From Gryllotalpicola daejeonensis (GTDB taxonomy: Bacteria; Actinomycetota; Actinomycetes; Actinomycetales; Microbacteriaceae), in assembly GCF_039538145.1 (NCBI RefSeq), contig NZ_BAABBV010000002.1, positions 124,001 to 188,000 on the forward strand: a stretch of DNA of 64,000 nucleotides, given 5' to 3'. Positions 1 through 7,238 of the stretch are shown one piece after another. Every line of letters starts with the position of its first letter. Position 1 is the first letter of the stretch. A program made the translations under genes and the position numbers. The notes below the pieces were generated by a model, which did no database searches, was not told where the DNA came from, and saw only the letters and a program-made list of their open reading frames with translations.

Positions 1-878
1 ACGACGGCACCGCTCCCCCAGCGCTCGCGCCGCTGCCGGCGATCGGGAAGGCGCTGATCGCCCAGGAAGCCGCGCGCGGGGGCGCCTCGCTGAACACCCC
101 CGATGAAGAGATCGTGCTGACGCCCGACGGCTACGGCGTCGAGCGACGCGTTCCGCTGCCGATCGAGGATTGGAACGCGCAGCTCTCACTGCTGACCGGC
201 ATGGCCGCGGCGACGATCATGCTCGCCGGCGGCGTGGGGATCCTTCGCACGATGCCCCCTGCCGACGACGCAGCCGTCGCCGCGTTCCGGGCGCGCACTG
301 AACTGCTGGGGCTGCCATGGGCCGAGGGCACCGAGTACGGCGAGTACCTGCGCAGTCTCGACCGCTCTCAGCCGCGGGCCCTGGCAGTGCTGCAGGCGGC
401 GGCCTCGCTGTTCTGCGGCGCCGGGTATGAGGCATTCGACGGCGCGCCGCCGAAGCAGCCTGTGCAGGCGGCACTCGCGGCACCGTATGCGCACGTGACC
501 GCGCCACTGCGGCGGCTCGTCGACCGATGGGGGCTCATCGTCTGCGAGGCGCTGGCAGCGGGGAATCCGGTGCCCGACTGGGCGCGCGCGTCGCTCACCG
601 AGCTGCCGCACATCATGAACATGACCACGTCTCTGTCGGGGCGATTGGATGCCGGCGCGCTCGACCGCGTCGAGGCGGCTGTGCTCTCGGGCAGGGTCGG
701 CGACGAATTCGACGCGGTGGTGCTGGCGCAGAACCACACGCGAACGCGGATTCAGCTGGCCGAGCCTGCGGTCGAGGCATCCGTAGACGCGATCGTGGGA
801 AACCCAGGCGACGCCCTGCGCGTGCGCCTGGTCTCGGCCACGATCGCGACCGGCATGCTGGTGTTCGCGCCGGTCTAA
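1..878 (+). CDS. RNB-domain ribonuclease (RNase II/R family), C-terminal part
   Basis: The frame is open from the left edge (first complete codon at base 3), so the start lies outside the window. The visible 292 residues fit the C-terminal part of an RNB exoribonuclease: an IxDWNAQLSLLTGMAAA stretch, then an A..PYAHVTAPLRRLVDRWG segment, which corresponds to the conserved Y-(A/T)-H-x-T-S-P-I-R-R-Y motif of RNase II/R, with a short beta-rich tail. The family degrades RNA 3' to 5' in the cytoplasm. The catalytic aspartates of the RNB domain would lie upstream and cannot be checked. The gene converges on ispG with a hairpin between them. The product is sure at family level; whether it is RNase II-like or RNase R-like is not. 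Confidence 0.85.
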   Translation, partial: DGTAPPALAPLPAIGKALIAQEAARGGASLNTPDEEIVLTPDGYGVERRVPLPIEDWNAQLSLLTGMAAATIMLAGGVGILRTMPPADDAAVAAFRARTELLGLPWAEGTEYGEYLRSLDRSQPRALAVLQAAASLFCGAGYEAFDGAPPKQPVQAALAAPYAHVTAPLRRLVDRWGLIVCEALAAGNPVPDWARASLTELPHIMNMTTSLSGRLDAGALDRVEAAVLSGRVGDEFDAVVLAQNHTRTRIQLAEPAVEASVDAIVGNPGDALRVRLVSATIATGMLVFAPV

Positions 879-920
879 GCATCAAGCCGCGCGATCGTCG
901 CGGCCCAGCTGAACGTCATG

Positions 921-979
921 CCGAGACGTGCGAAAACGCGGATCCGCGCGCGTGAAAGCGCCGTTTCGGCCCGTCTCGG
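921..979. terminator. Stem-loop between convergent genes
   Basis: An 8-bp perfect inverted repeat (CCGAGACG at 921-928 and CGTCTCGG at 972-979) encloses a second, imperfect GAAAACG/CGTTTC pairing. It lies between the stops of the RNB gene and ispG. There is no T-tract, as is common for intrinsic terminators in high-GC actinobacteria. Confidence 0.5.
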
Positions 980-1005
980 TGACAGGACGGCGGGCGGATG
1001 CTTCG

Positions 1006-2160
1006 CTAGTGCCCGACGGTGACGGAGGGCTCGCCGACCGGGGCGTCAGCGCCCATCTCGTCGGCGATGCGCTGCGCCTCGGCGATGAGGGTCTCGACGA
1101 TCTCGGCCTCCGGCACGGTCTTGATGACCTCGCCCTTGACGAAGATCTGGCCCTTGCCGTTGCCGGACGCCACTCCGAGATCGGCCTCCCGAGCCTCGCC
1201 CGGGCCGTTCACGACGCAGCCCATCACGGCGACGCGCAACGGCACGGTGACGTCCTTCAGGCCCTCGGTGACGTTGTTCGCGAGCGAATAGACGTCGACC
1301 TGGGCGCGGCCGCACGACGGGCACGAGACGATCTCGAGCTTGCGCTCGCGCAGGTTCAGCGAGCGCAGGATCTGCAGGCCGACCTTGACCTCTTCGACCG
1401 GCGGCGCGGAGAGCGAGACGCGGATCGTGTCGCCGATGCCCTCGGCGAGCAGGATGCCGAACGCGGTCGCCGACTTGATCGTGCCCTGGAACGCCGGGCC
1501 GGCCTCGGTCACGCCGAGGTGCAGCGGCCAGTCGCCGCGCTCGGCGAGCAGGCGGTAGGCCTTCACCATCACGACCGGGTCGTTGTGCTTGACCGAGATC
1601 TTGAAGTCGTGGAAGTCGTGCTCTTCGAAGAGCGAGGCCTCCCATACGGCGGATTCGACGAGCGCCTCTGCCGTCGGCTTGCCGTATTTCTGCAGCAGGC
1701 TCGGCTCGAGCGACCCGGCGTTCACGCCGATGCGCAGCGAGACCCCTGCGGCCTTCGCGCGCCGCGCGATCTCGCCGACCTGGTCGTCGAACTTGCGGAT
1801 GTTCCCGGGGTTCACGCGCACGCCTGCGCAGCCGGCGTCGATCGCCGCGTAGACGTAGTTCGGCTGGAAGTGGATGTCGGCGATGACCGGGATCTGGCTC
1901 TTCTTCGCGATGATCGGCAGCGCCTCTGCGTCATCGCGGCTCGGCACCGCCACGCGCACGATGTCGCAGCCAGAGGCGGTGAGCTCGGCGATCTGCTGCA
2001 GCGTGGCGTTGATGTTCGTCGTCGGCGTCGTGGTCATCGACTGCACGCTGACGGGGGCGTCACCGCCGACCAGCACCTTGCCCACCTTGATCTGGCGGGA
2101 CTTCCGGCGGGGGGCGAGGACCTCGGGCGCCGTCGGCATGCCCAGATTGATTGCTGCCAC
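1006..2160 (-). CDS. ispG: 4-hydroxy-3-methylbut-2-enyl diphosphate synthase
   Basis: This is the penultimate enzyme of the MEP isoprenoid pathway, converting methylerythritol cyclodiphosphate to HMBPP with a [4Fe-4S] cluster. The 384-residue product carries the hallmark GGDAPVSVQSMTTT near residue 25, a TIM-barrel first half, and cluster ligands in SCPSCGR (about residues 279-282) and VMGCVVNGPGE (about 314). The GTG at 2160 gives the AINLG N-terminus I expect for actinobacterial IspG; an ATG 21 bp further in (2139) is the alternative. It starts 41 bp after the rseP-like gene and is probably co-transcribed with it. dxr of the same pathway lies 4 kb upstream on the same strand. Confidence 0.96.
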   Translation of the reverse strand: MAAINLGMPTAPEVLAPRRKSRQIKVGKVLVGGDAPVSVQSMTTTPTTNINATLQQIAELTASGCDIVRVAVPSRDDAEALPIIAKKSQIPVIADIHFQPNYVYAAIDAGCAGVRVNPGNIRKFDDQVGEIARRAKAAGVSLRIGVNAGSLEPSLLQKYGKPTAEALVESAVWEASLFEEHDFHDFKISVKHNDPVVMVKAYRLLAERGDWPLHLGVTEAGPAFQGTIKSATAFGILLAEGIGDTIRVSLSAPPVEEVKVGLQILRSLNLRERKLEIVSCPSCGRAQVDVYSLANNVTEGLKDVTVPLRVAVMGCVVNGPGEAREADLGVASGNGKGQIFVKGEVIKTVPEAEIVETLIAEAQRIADEMGADAPVGEPSVTVGH

Positions 2161-2201
2161 GAGAGCCAGTCTAGGTAAGCGGGTGCACGAACGCTGGGTA
2201 C

Positions 2202-3503
2202 CTACCCAGCGCTGATCGGCTTCACCAGATCGGCGTAGGCGAGCAGCAGCTCCATCGCGATCAGCACGCTGACGACGCCGAAGGTAAGCGGCAGCAGCCG
2301 CGCCATGTCGACGTGCTTCGGCTTGCGGCCGCGGCGGAAGATCGCGAAGAACCACCGCTTGCCCTGCTCCCACAGCGCACCGAGGATGTGGCCGCCGTCG
2401 AGCGGCAGCAGCGGCACGAGGTTGAACACGAACAGCGAGATGTTGAGCGCCGCGATGATCGACAGCAGCCACTCGAGCCGCGCGATGAGCGGCGTGGTGG
2501 TGTTGCTCGCGATGTCGCCGGCGAGGCGGCCGACGCCGATGAGACCCACCGGCCCGTTGGCGTCGCGCGCCTGCGTTCCGAAGGCCGCGTTCCACACCTG
2601 CACCATGCGGTTCGGCAGGTTGAGGAAGACGCCGGTCGTCTGCGACAGCTGCGTGCCGACGGCGCTCGGAACCGAGCTGACCGGCTGGCGCACGTAGCCC
2701 TGTGCGAAGGCGAAGCCGACGACCCCGGCCTGCACGGTCTTCTCGTGGCCCTGGTCGTCGGTGATCGTCTTGCTCGACAGCACCGGTTTCATCGACAGGG
2801 TCACGTCGTGCCCGTCGCGGCGCACGACGACCGAGATCTGCTTCCCGGCCGCATCGCCGATGAGATTGGATGCCTTCTCGAAGTCGTTCCCGATCGCGTG
2901 ACCGTCGACGCTGACGATCCGGTCGCCTGCCTTCAGGCCGGCGAGGGCGGCCGGTGCGACCGGGTCGTCGTCGGTGCACGTCGTCGACGTGCTGGTCGCG
3001 GGCTTCAGGCACTGCGACACCGAGTCGACGACGGGGATGCTGGAGGGCACGCCCACTCCGACGGTGATGATGCCGATCACCACGATGGCGATGACGAGGT
3101 TCGCGAACGGCCCCGCGAACATGATGATGATGCGCTTCCACGGGGCCGCGGCATAGAACGCGCGGTGCTCCTCGCCCTGCGGGACGGTCTCTGCGCTCGA
3201 CTGCCGTGCGCTGTCGATTAGCTGCGCGAGGCGGCCGCGACGCGGCTGCTCGCCGTCGGGCCCTGGCGGGAACATGCCGATCATCGCGATGTAACCGCCG
3301 ATCGGAAGCGACTTGACGCCGTATTCGGTCTCGCCCTTCTTCCGGCTCCACAGCGTGTTGCCGAAGCCGATCATGTACTGCGTGACCTTGACGCCGAAGA
3401 TCTTGGCCGCCGTCAGATGACCGAGCTCGTGCAGGCCGATCGAGACGCCGATGCCGACGACGATCACGACGATTCCGAGCAGGAACAGCAGGACGGATTC
3501 CAC
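2202..3503 (-). CDS. rseP: Site-2-type intramembrane zinc metalloprotease (RseP/M50 family)
   Basis: The 433-residue membrane protease carries HELGH in the first transmembrane helix (about residue 25) and the third zinc ligand in LPLDGGH (about 366), the two signatures of peptidase family M50. A PDZ-like segment (about 180-250, with LKAGDRIVSVDG) sits between them. Such proteases cut anti-sigma factors or membrane peptides within the bilayer. The GTG at 3503 is chosen because it lies six bases after a -10-like TACATT, implying a leaderless mRNA, and because everything upstream lacks family character. ispG follows at 41 bp. In actinobacteria this gene usually sits directly between dxr and ispG; here dxr has been separated from it. 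Confidence 0.92.
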   Translation of the reverse strand: MESVLLFLLGIVVIVVGIGVSIGLHELGHLTAAKIFGVKVTQYMIGFGNTLWSRKKGETEYGVKSLPIGGYIAMIGMFPPGPDGEQPRRGRLAQLIDSARQSSAETVPQGEEHRAFYAAAPWKRIIIMFAGPFANLVIAIVVIGIITVGVGVPSSIPVVDSVSQCLKPATSTSTTCTDDDPVAPAALAGLKAGDRIVSVDGHAIGNDFEKASNLIGDAAGKQISVVVRRDGHDVTLSMKPVLSSKTITDDQGHEKTVQAGVVGFAFAQGYVRQPVSSVPSAVGTQLSQTTGVFLNLPNRMVQVWNAAFGTQARDANGPVGLIGVGRLAGDIASNTTTPLIARLEWLLSIIAALNISLFVFNLVPLLPLDGGHILGALWEQGKRWFFAIFRRGRKPKHVDMARLLPLTFGVVSVLIAMELLLAYADLVKPISAG

Positions 3504-3509
3504 GCGCCG

Positions 3510-3515
3510 AATGTA
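3510..3515 (-). promoter_or_regulatory. -10 box TACATT of rseP-like gene, leaderless
   Basis: On the minus strand TACATT is followed by six bases (CGGCGC) and then the GTG start, placing the expected transcription start at the start codon. Confidence 0.55.
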
Positions 3516-3591
3516 GCTGAACCGCCTAGGAAGCTGCCGCAAGACAGCTATGTGTGACGCGGTGGTCTGGGGCAGGCATCCCTCGCTCACA

Positions 3592-3597
3592 TAGGCT
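3592..3597 (+). promoter_or_regulatory. -10 box TAGGCT of DsbA-like gene, leaderless
   Basis: TAGGCT is followed by seven bases and the GTG at 3605. This supports GTG 3605 over the upstream ATG at 3554 as the start. Confidence 0.6.
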
Positions 3598-3604
3598 TCA
3601 TCTC

Positions 3605-4540
3605 GTGACGAATCCCGATCGCCCGACGAAGGCCCAGCGCCAGAACGCCGCACGTGAAAAGGCCCGCATCATGCGGGAAGAAGCCAAGCGCAAGCAACGC
3701 CGCAACAGGTTCTTCCTGCAGGGGGGCATCGGCCTCGGCATCCTGGCCGTGATCGTGATCGCGGTAGTCGTGATCGTCAACGTGTCGCGGCCCACGTCGA
3801 ACGCCGGGCCCAAGAACATGAAGAGCGACGGCATCGTGCTCACCAGCACGACCGAGTACGTCGCCACCCCGGGCATTCCTCACGGCGGCAAGCCCACGCC
3901 GACCACGCAGCCCGACGACGGCCGCGCGCACATCACGATCTATGAAGACCTGCAGTGCCCGGTCTGCCAGGCGTTTGAGGAGTCCAACGACTCGCAGATC
4001 GCGCAGTGGCTCGATGCTGGCAGTGCGACGCTCGAGATCCACCCGATCTCGCTGCCGAACCTCGACGCGGCGTCGCAGGGCAACCACTACTCGAGCCGCG
4101 CGGCCAGCGCGATCGGCTGCGTCGCGCAGTACTCCCCTAGCAAGTTCTTCGCCGTGAACAAGGCCTTCTACGACAACCAGCCGGAAGAGGGCGGTACCGG
4201 CAAGACCGATGCCGAGATCATCTCGACGATCAAGAAGGGCGGCGCGAGCAGCTCGGCGATCAGCTCGTGCGTGAAGGACACGCGGTTCAAGGGCTGGGTG
4301 CAGGCCGCGAGCGACCGCGCCCTGAACGGCACCTCGATTCCGAACTCCAGCATCAAGCAGATCCAGGGCACCCCGACGATCATCGTCAACGGCAAGGAGT
4401 TCCAGCCGCCGCAGACGCAGGCCGGCTGGGGCGACACGGCGGCCTTCCTCTCGTTCGTGAAGTCGACCGTTCCCGGTTGGTCGCCGGACGGCTCGGGCTC
4501 CGGTTCGACGCCGACCCCGTCGCCGACCACTGCGGGCTGA
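3605..4540 (+). CDS. Membrane-anchored DsbA-like thioredoxin-fold protein
   Basis: The 311-residue product has a short basic cytoplasmic head (KEAR/KRKQRR-rich, residues 1-35), one transmembrane helix (about 37-58, GIGLGILAVIVIAVVVIV) and an extracytoplasmic thioredoxin-fold domain with a CPVC redox motif (about 118-121) and the cis-proline loop GTPTIIVNG. The tail is a Pro/Ser/Thr/Gly linker. This layout matches actinobacterial DsbA-family oxidoreductases (DSBA_2 type) that form or isomerise disulfides in exported proteins; CPVC differs from the CPHC of classical DsbA. It is divergent from the rseP-like gene across 101 bp. A disulfide-rich secreted protein at 8.4 kb is one conceivable client, which is inference only. 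Confidence 0.88.
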   Translation: MTNPDRPTKAQRQNAAREKARIMREEAKRKQRRNRFFLQGGIGLGILAVIVIAVVVIVNVSRPTSNAGPKNMKSDGIVLTSTTEYVATPGIPHGGKPTPTTQPDDGRAHITIYEDLQCPVCQAFEESNDSQIAQWLDAGSATLEIHPISLPNLDAASQGNHYSSRAASAIGCVAQYSPSKFFAVNKAFYDNQPEEGGTGKTDAEIISTIKKGGASSSAISSCVKDTRFKGWVQAASDRALNGTSIPNSSIKQIQGTPTIIVNGKEFQPPQTQAGWGDTAAFLSFVKSTVPGWSPDGSGSGSTPTPSPTTAG

Positions 4541-4595
4541 TCGGCCGCATCGCGCAACTTTTTCAGGGGGCTGGCCCGCCGCTATCGGCGCGGGC

Positions 4596-4601
4596 TAGCC
4601 T
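4596..4601 (+). promoter_or_regulatory. -10 box TAGCCT of epimerase gene, leaderless
   Basis: TAGCCT is followed by CCTGCC and the ATG at 4608: six-base spacing, no Shine-Dalgarno sequence. Confidence 0.6.
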
Positions 4602-4607
4602 CCTGCC

Positions 4608-5546
4608 ATGTCCGGCTCGTCTCACGTCGTGGTGGGCGCGGGCCTGATCGGCCGTCGCGTGGCGCAGCGACTTGTCGAACGCGGCGATCGCGTCACCCTC
4701 GTCACGAGGCGCGGCACCGAGCTTCACGGCGCGCGATCAGTGGCGGCGGATGCCTCAGACGCCGCCGCGCTGACGGCTGCGAGCGACCACGTCAGCACCC
4801 TCTTCCTGTGCGCCAACCCGGCGGTCTACAGCGCCGAGGAGTGGGCCAAGGTGTGGCCCCCGATCTTCCGGGCGGCCATCGCCGCGGCGCACGAAGCCGC
4901 CGCGGGCCTCGTCGTGATGGGGAACCTGTACCCGTACGGACAGTCGGACGGCCCGATGACCGAGCACTCCCCCGAGCTCACGACGAGCCCGAAAGGCCTG
5001 ATCAGGAAATCGGGGTGGGAGCTGGTCAAGGCGGCGCACGATGCCGGCGAGCTGCATGCGGTCGAGGTGCGGGCGTCTGACTACTTCGGGCCGGGCGCAG
5101 GCCAGACCGCGATGCTCGGCGAGCGCTTCTTCGTGCCCGTGCTGGAATCGCGCACGGCCCGCGTGGTGGGCGACCCCGCGCAGCCGCACAGCTGGAGCTA
5201 CCTCGACGACATCGCCGCGACGCTCGTCGCCGCCGCGGACTACCGCGGCGACTGGGGCCGCGTCTGGCATGTGCCGAGCGGCGCGCCGCACAGCGAGCTC
5301 GAGATCGCCGAGACGGTCAACGAGTGGTTCGGCACGCACGGCAAGGTCGCCCCGATTCCAGAACTCGCGCTGCGCACGCTCGCGCTGTTCAGCCCGCAGC
5401 TCAAGGGCGTCCTCGACGAGAGCTATCAGTTCACGCATCCGTTCGTCCTCGACTCGAGTGAGACAGAACGGATGCTTGGCGTGCACGCGACCCCGTGGGA
5501 GACCGCCCTGCGCGACACCGCCCAGAGCTATCGCAAGCTCTTCTAG
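4608..5546 (+). CDS. NAD(P)-dependent epimerase/dehydratase-family protein
   Basis: The 312-residue product has a Rossmann fold with an N-terminal VVGAGLIGRRVAQRL nucleotide-binding loop and extended-SDR character: GNLYPYG with the catalytic-type Tyr region near residue 105, a WSYLDDIA segment, and a substrate-domain tail. The substrate cannot be told; family members act on nucleotide sugars or related compounds. It is apparently monocistronic, starting leaderless at ATG 4608, and ends 11 bp before a degenerate copy of the dxr 3' end. It is one of two plus-strand genes separating dxr from rseP/ispG. Confidence 0.85.
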   Translation: MSGSSHVVVGAGLIGRRVAQRLVERGDRVTLVTRRGTELHGARSVAADASDAAALTAASDHVSTLFLCANPAVYSAEEWAKVWPPIFRAAIAAAHEAAAGLVVMGNLYPYGQSDGPMTEHSPELTTSPKGLIRKSGWELVKAAHDAGELHAVEVRASDYFGPGAGQTAMLGERFFVPVLESRTARVVGDPAQPHSWSYLDDIAATLVAAADYRGDWGRVWHVPSGAPHSELEIAETVNEWFGTHGKVAPIPELALRTLALFSPQLKGVLDESYQFTHPFVLDSSETERMLGVHATPWETALRDTAQSYRKLF

Positions 5547-5556
5547 CGCGCGGCGG

Positions 5557-5607
5557 CTAGCCCAAAGCGGCAATGAGCTGGTCGGCCGTGGCGCGGGTCC
5601 GCTGTTC
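5557..5607 (-). pseudogene. Degenerate copy of the dxr 3' end
   Basis: Read on the minus strand this stretch encodes EQRTRATADQLIAALG and a TAG stop. The intact dxr (6118-7206) ends EEWARATADQLIAAAGR and a TGA stop: 12 of 16 aligned residues are identical and a 36-nt core matches at about 30 positions. The similarity stops abruptly on the upstream side. This looks like the relic of an older dxr terminus left when the 0.5 kb between the two copies was acquired or rearranged; the mechanism is inference. Confidence 0.6.
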
Positions 5608-5618
5608 TCTTCGGCGCG

Positions 5619-5741
5619 ACGACTCGAAATGTCGGAATGCGCAGCGAGAACGGCATTTCGGGTCGTATGACGGGATGCCTGCCCCTCGCGACGACCTGAA
5701 CTGCCGCAATCTGACGCCAAAACCGCATTACGGGTCGTCGC
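5619..5741. repeat. Two tandem imperfect palindromes
   Basis: Arm pair A: ACGACTCGAAATG (5619-5631) against CATTTCGGGTCGT (5654-5666), 12 of 13 pairing. Arm pair B: 5688-5703 against 5726-5741, 13 of 16 pairing. The two units are about 57 nt long, lie head to tail and share the arm consensus CGACGACCCGAAATG, so they are diverged copies of one element, like REP/BIME-type intergenic repeats. They sit between convergent genes and could also stop transcription. Confidence 0.65.
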
Positions 5742-5782
5742 AGGAAGCAAGGCAGCGGCGCACGAGCTGCACGTCTCCGCAA

Positions 5783-6061
5783 CTAAGTGAGGGATAGGCC
5801 GCCGGTATCGATCTCCTCGCCGAGCAGCACGAAGAACTGATCCACCCAATCAGCCGCATCGGCAGCATCCGTATAGAGCCAGCGTTGCGGCTTTCCGGAG
5901 GACGGTAGATCAACGGTCAGCCGGCGCGAATTGCCGCGGCGGTTCTCGATCATCAAGTCAGCGTGACCAGAACCGTGGAGAACTTCGGCGATTCCGTAGC
6001 CGCCCATCTGCCATTCACCGCGACGGCGCAGTTCCGCGACGATCGCCTCATCGGAGTTCAT
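5783..6061 (-). CDS. Small protein of unknown function
   Basis: A 92-residue product with no family I recognise. The ATG at 6061 (MNSDEAIVAELRRRGEWQ) is chosen as start; further upstream the frame reads into the dxr end with Arg-rich non-protein-like sequence. It is soluble, with a central IENRRGNSRRLTVDLPSSGK stretch that looks beta-rich and an acidic, aromatic C-terminal half. It lies 56 bp downstream of dxr and between the two copies of the dxr end, so it may have arrived with that rearrangement. No good Shine-Dalgarno site is seen. Confidence 0.6.
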   Translation of the reverse strand: MNSDEAIVAELRRRGEWQMGGYGIAEVLHGSGHADLMIENRRGNSRRLTVDLPSSGKPQRWLYTDAADAADWVDQFFVLLGEEIDTGGLSLT

Positions 6062-6117
6062 GGCTGATCTTGTCGTGAAGCGCCTCCGGCGACAACCGTC
6101 AGTGAGTCGGCCATGGC

Positions 6118-7206
6118 TCAACGACCCGCGGCGGCGATGAGCTGGTCGGCGGTCGCTCGGGCCCACTCCTCGGCGGCGGCGAGCGACTCGCGGCTCAGAG
6201 CGCCCTGCGGCTCATGCGCGTCGACCACCCGCTGCACGGTGTCGACGATGTCGAGGAATCCGATCTTGCGGTCGTGGAAGGCGTAGACGGCCTGCTCGTT
6301 CGCCGCGTTGAACACGGCAGGGTACGTGCCGCCGGCCTCGCCGACCCGCTTCGCGAGGGCGACCGCGGGGAACGCGGCGTCGTCGAGCGGCTCGAAGGTC
6401 CAGGCGTGCGACTGCGTCCAGTCGATCGGCGTGCCCACCCCCGCGACCCGATGCGGCCAGTCGAGGCCCAGCGAGATCGGAAGGCGCATGTCAGGCGGGC
6501 TCGCCTGGGCGAGAGTCGACCCGTCGACGAACTCGACGAGCGAGTGGATGACCGACTGCGGGTGCACCGTGACCTCAATGCGCTCGAACGACACGTCGAA
6601 GAGCAGGTGCGCCTCGATCACCTCGAGCCCCTTGTTCACGAGCGTCGCCGAGTTCGTCGTGACCATCAGGCCCATGTCCCACGTCGGGTGCGCGAGCGCC
6701 TCGCTGGGGGCCACGTCGGCGAGCGACTCGCGCGAGCGGCCCCGGAATGGACCGCCCGAGGCCGTGACGATCAGACGGCGCACCTCGTCGTGCGTGCCGG
6801 AGCGCAGCGCCTGCGCGAGCGCCGAGTGCTCAGAATCCACGGGCACGAGCTGACCGGGCTGCGCGAGGCCCGTGACCAGTTCGCCGCCGACGATCAGGCT
6901 CTCTTTGTTGGCGAGGGCCAGCGTGCGGCCGGTCTCGAGAGCCGCGAGCGTCGGGCCCAGGCCGACCGAGCCGGTGATGCCGTTGAGCACCACGTCGGCG
7001 TCGACCTCGCGCACCAGCGCCTCGGCCTCTGCGGCACCGAGCGCCGTGTGGGCGACGGAGAATTCGGATGCCTGAGCGGCGAGCCCTGCGGCATCCGTGC
7101 CCGCTGCCAAGCCGACCACCTCGAAACGGTCGCGGTTGCCTCTGATGACGTCGAGCGCCTGCGTTCCGATGGAGCCGGTCGAGCCGAGGATGATGACGCG
7201 TCGCAC
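6118..7206 (-). CDS. dxr: 1-deoxy-D-xylulose-5-phosphate reductoisomerase
   Basis: This is the second, committed enzyme of the MEP pathway: NADPH-dependent rearrangement and reduction of DXP to MEP. The 362-residue product begins with the GSTGSIGTQALDVI NADPH loop; further motifs are LANKESLIVGGELV, the metal/substrate region around DSEHSALAQAL, the ASGGPFRG loop, and MGLMVTTNSATLVNKGLEVIEA. The GTG at 7206 fits both the family N-terminus and a CATGAT -10 box six bases upstream. It follows the FKBP lipoprotein gene by 32 bp. Its last codons are duplicated in degenerate form at 5557-5607. Confidence 0.96.
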   Translation of the reverse strand: MRRVIILGSTGSIGTQALDVIRGNRDRFEVVGLAAGTDAAGLAAQASEFSVAHTALGAAEAEALVREVDADVVLNGITGSVGLGPTLAALETGRTLALANKESLIVGGELVTGLAQPGQLVPVDSEHSALAQALRSGTHDEVRRLIVTASGGPFRGRSRESLADVAPSEALAHPTWDMGLMVTTNSATLVNKGLEVIEAHLLFDVSFERIEVTVHPQSVIHSLVEFVDGSTLAQASPPDMRLPISLGLDWPHRVAGVGTPIDWTQSHAWTFEPLDDAAFPAVALAKRVGEAGGTYPAVFNAANEQAVYAFHDRKIGFLDIVDTVQRVVDAHEPQGALSRESLAAAEEWARATADQLIAAAGR

Positions 7207-7212
7207 GGAACC

Positions 7213-7218
7213 ATCATG
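7213..7218 (-). promoter_or_regulatory. Possible -10 box CATGAT of dxr
   Basis: CATGAT, six bases (GGTTCC), then the GTG start of dxr. It would allow a leaderless dxr transcript independent of the upstream FKBP gene; the match is weaker than at other genes in the window. Confidence 0.35.
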
Positions 7219-7238
7219 CCGGGTGCCGGCGGCTCGGC

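Noticed and set aside
928..2178. Long plus-strand frames opposite ispG, atp and other genes
   Set aside because: They are rich in Arg, Asp, Val and His in the pattern of antisense shadows, lack any family motif, and the opposite strand holds an undoubted gene.
1006..3351. A single very long minus-strand frame covering ispG and most of the rseP-like gene
   Set aside because: Only the ispG part has family motifs. Upstream of about 2160 the frame is Arg-rich shadow sequence opposite the rseP reading, so the long frame is a high-GC artefact.
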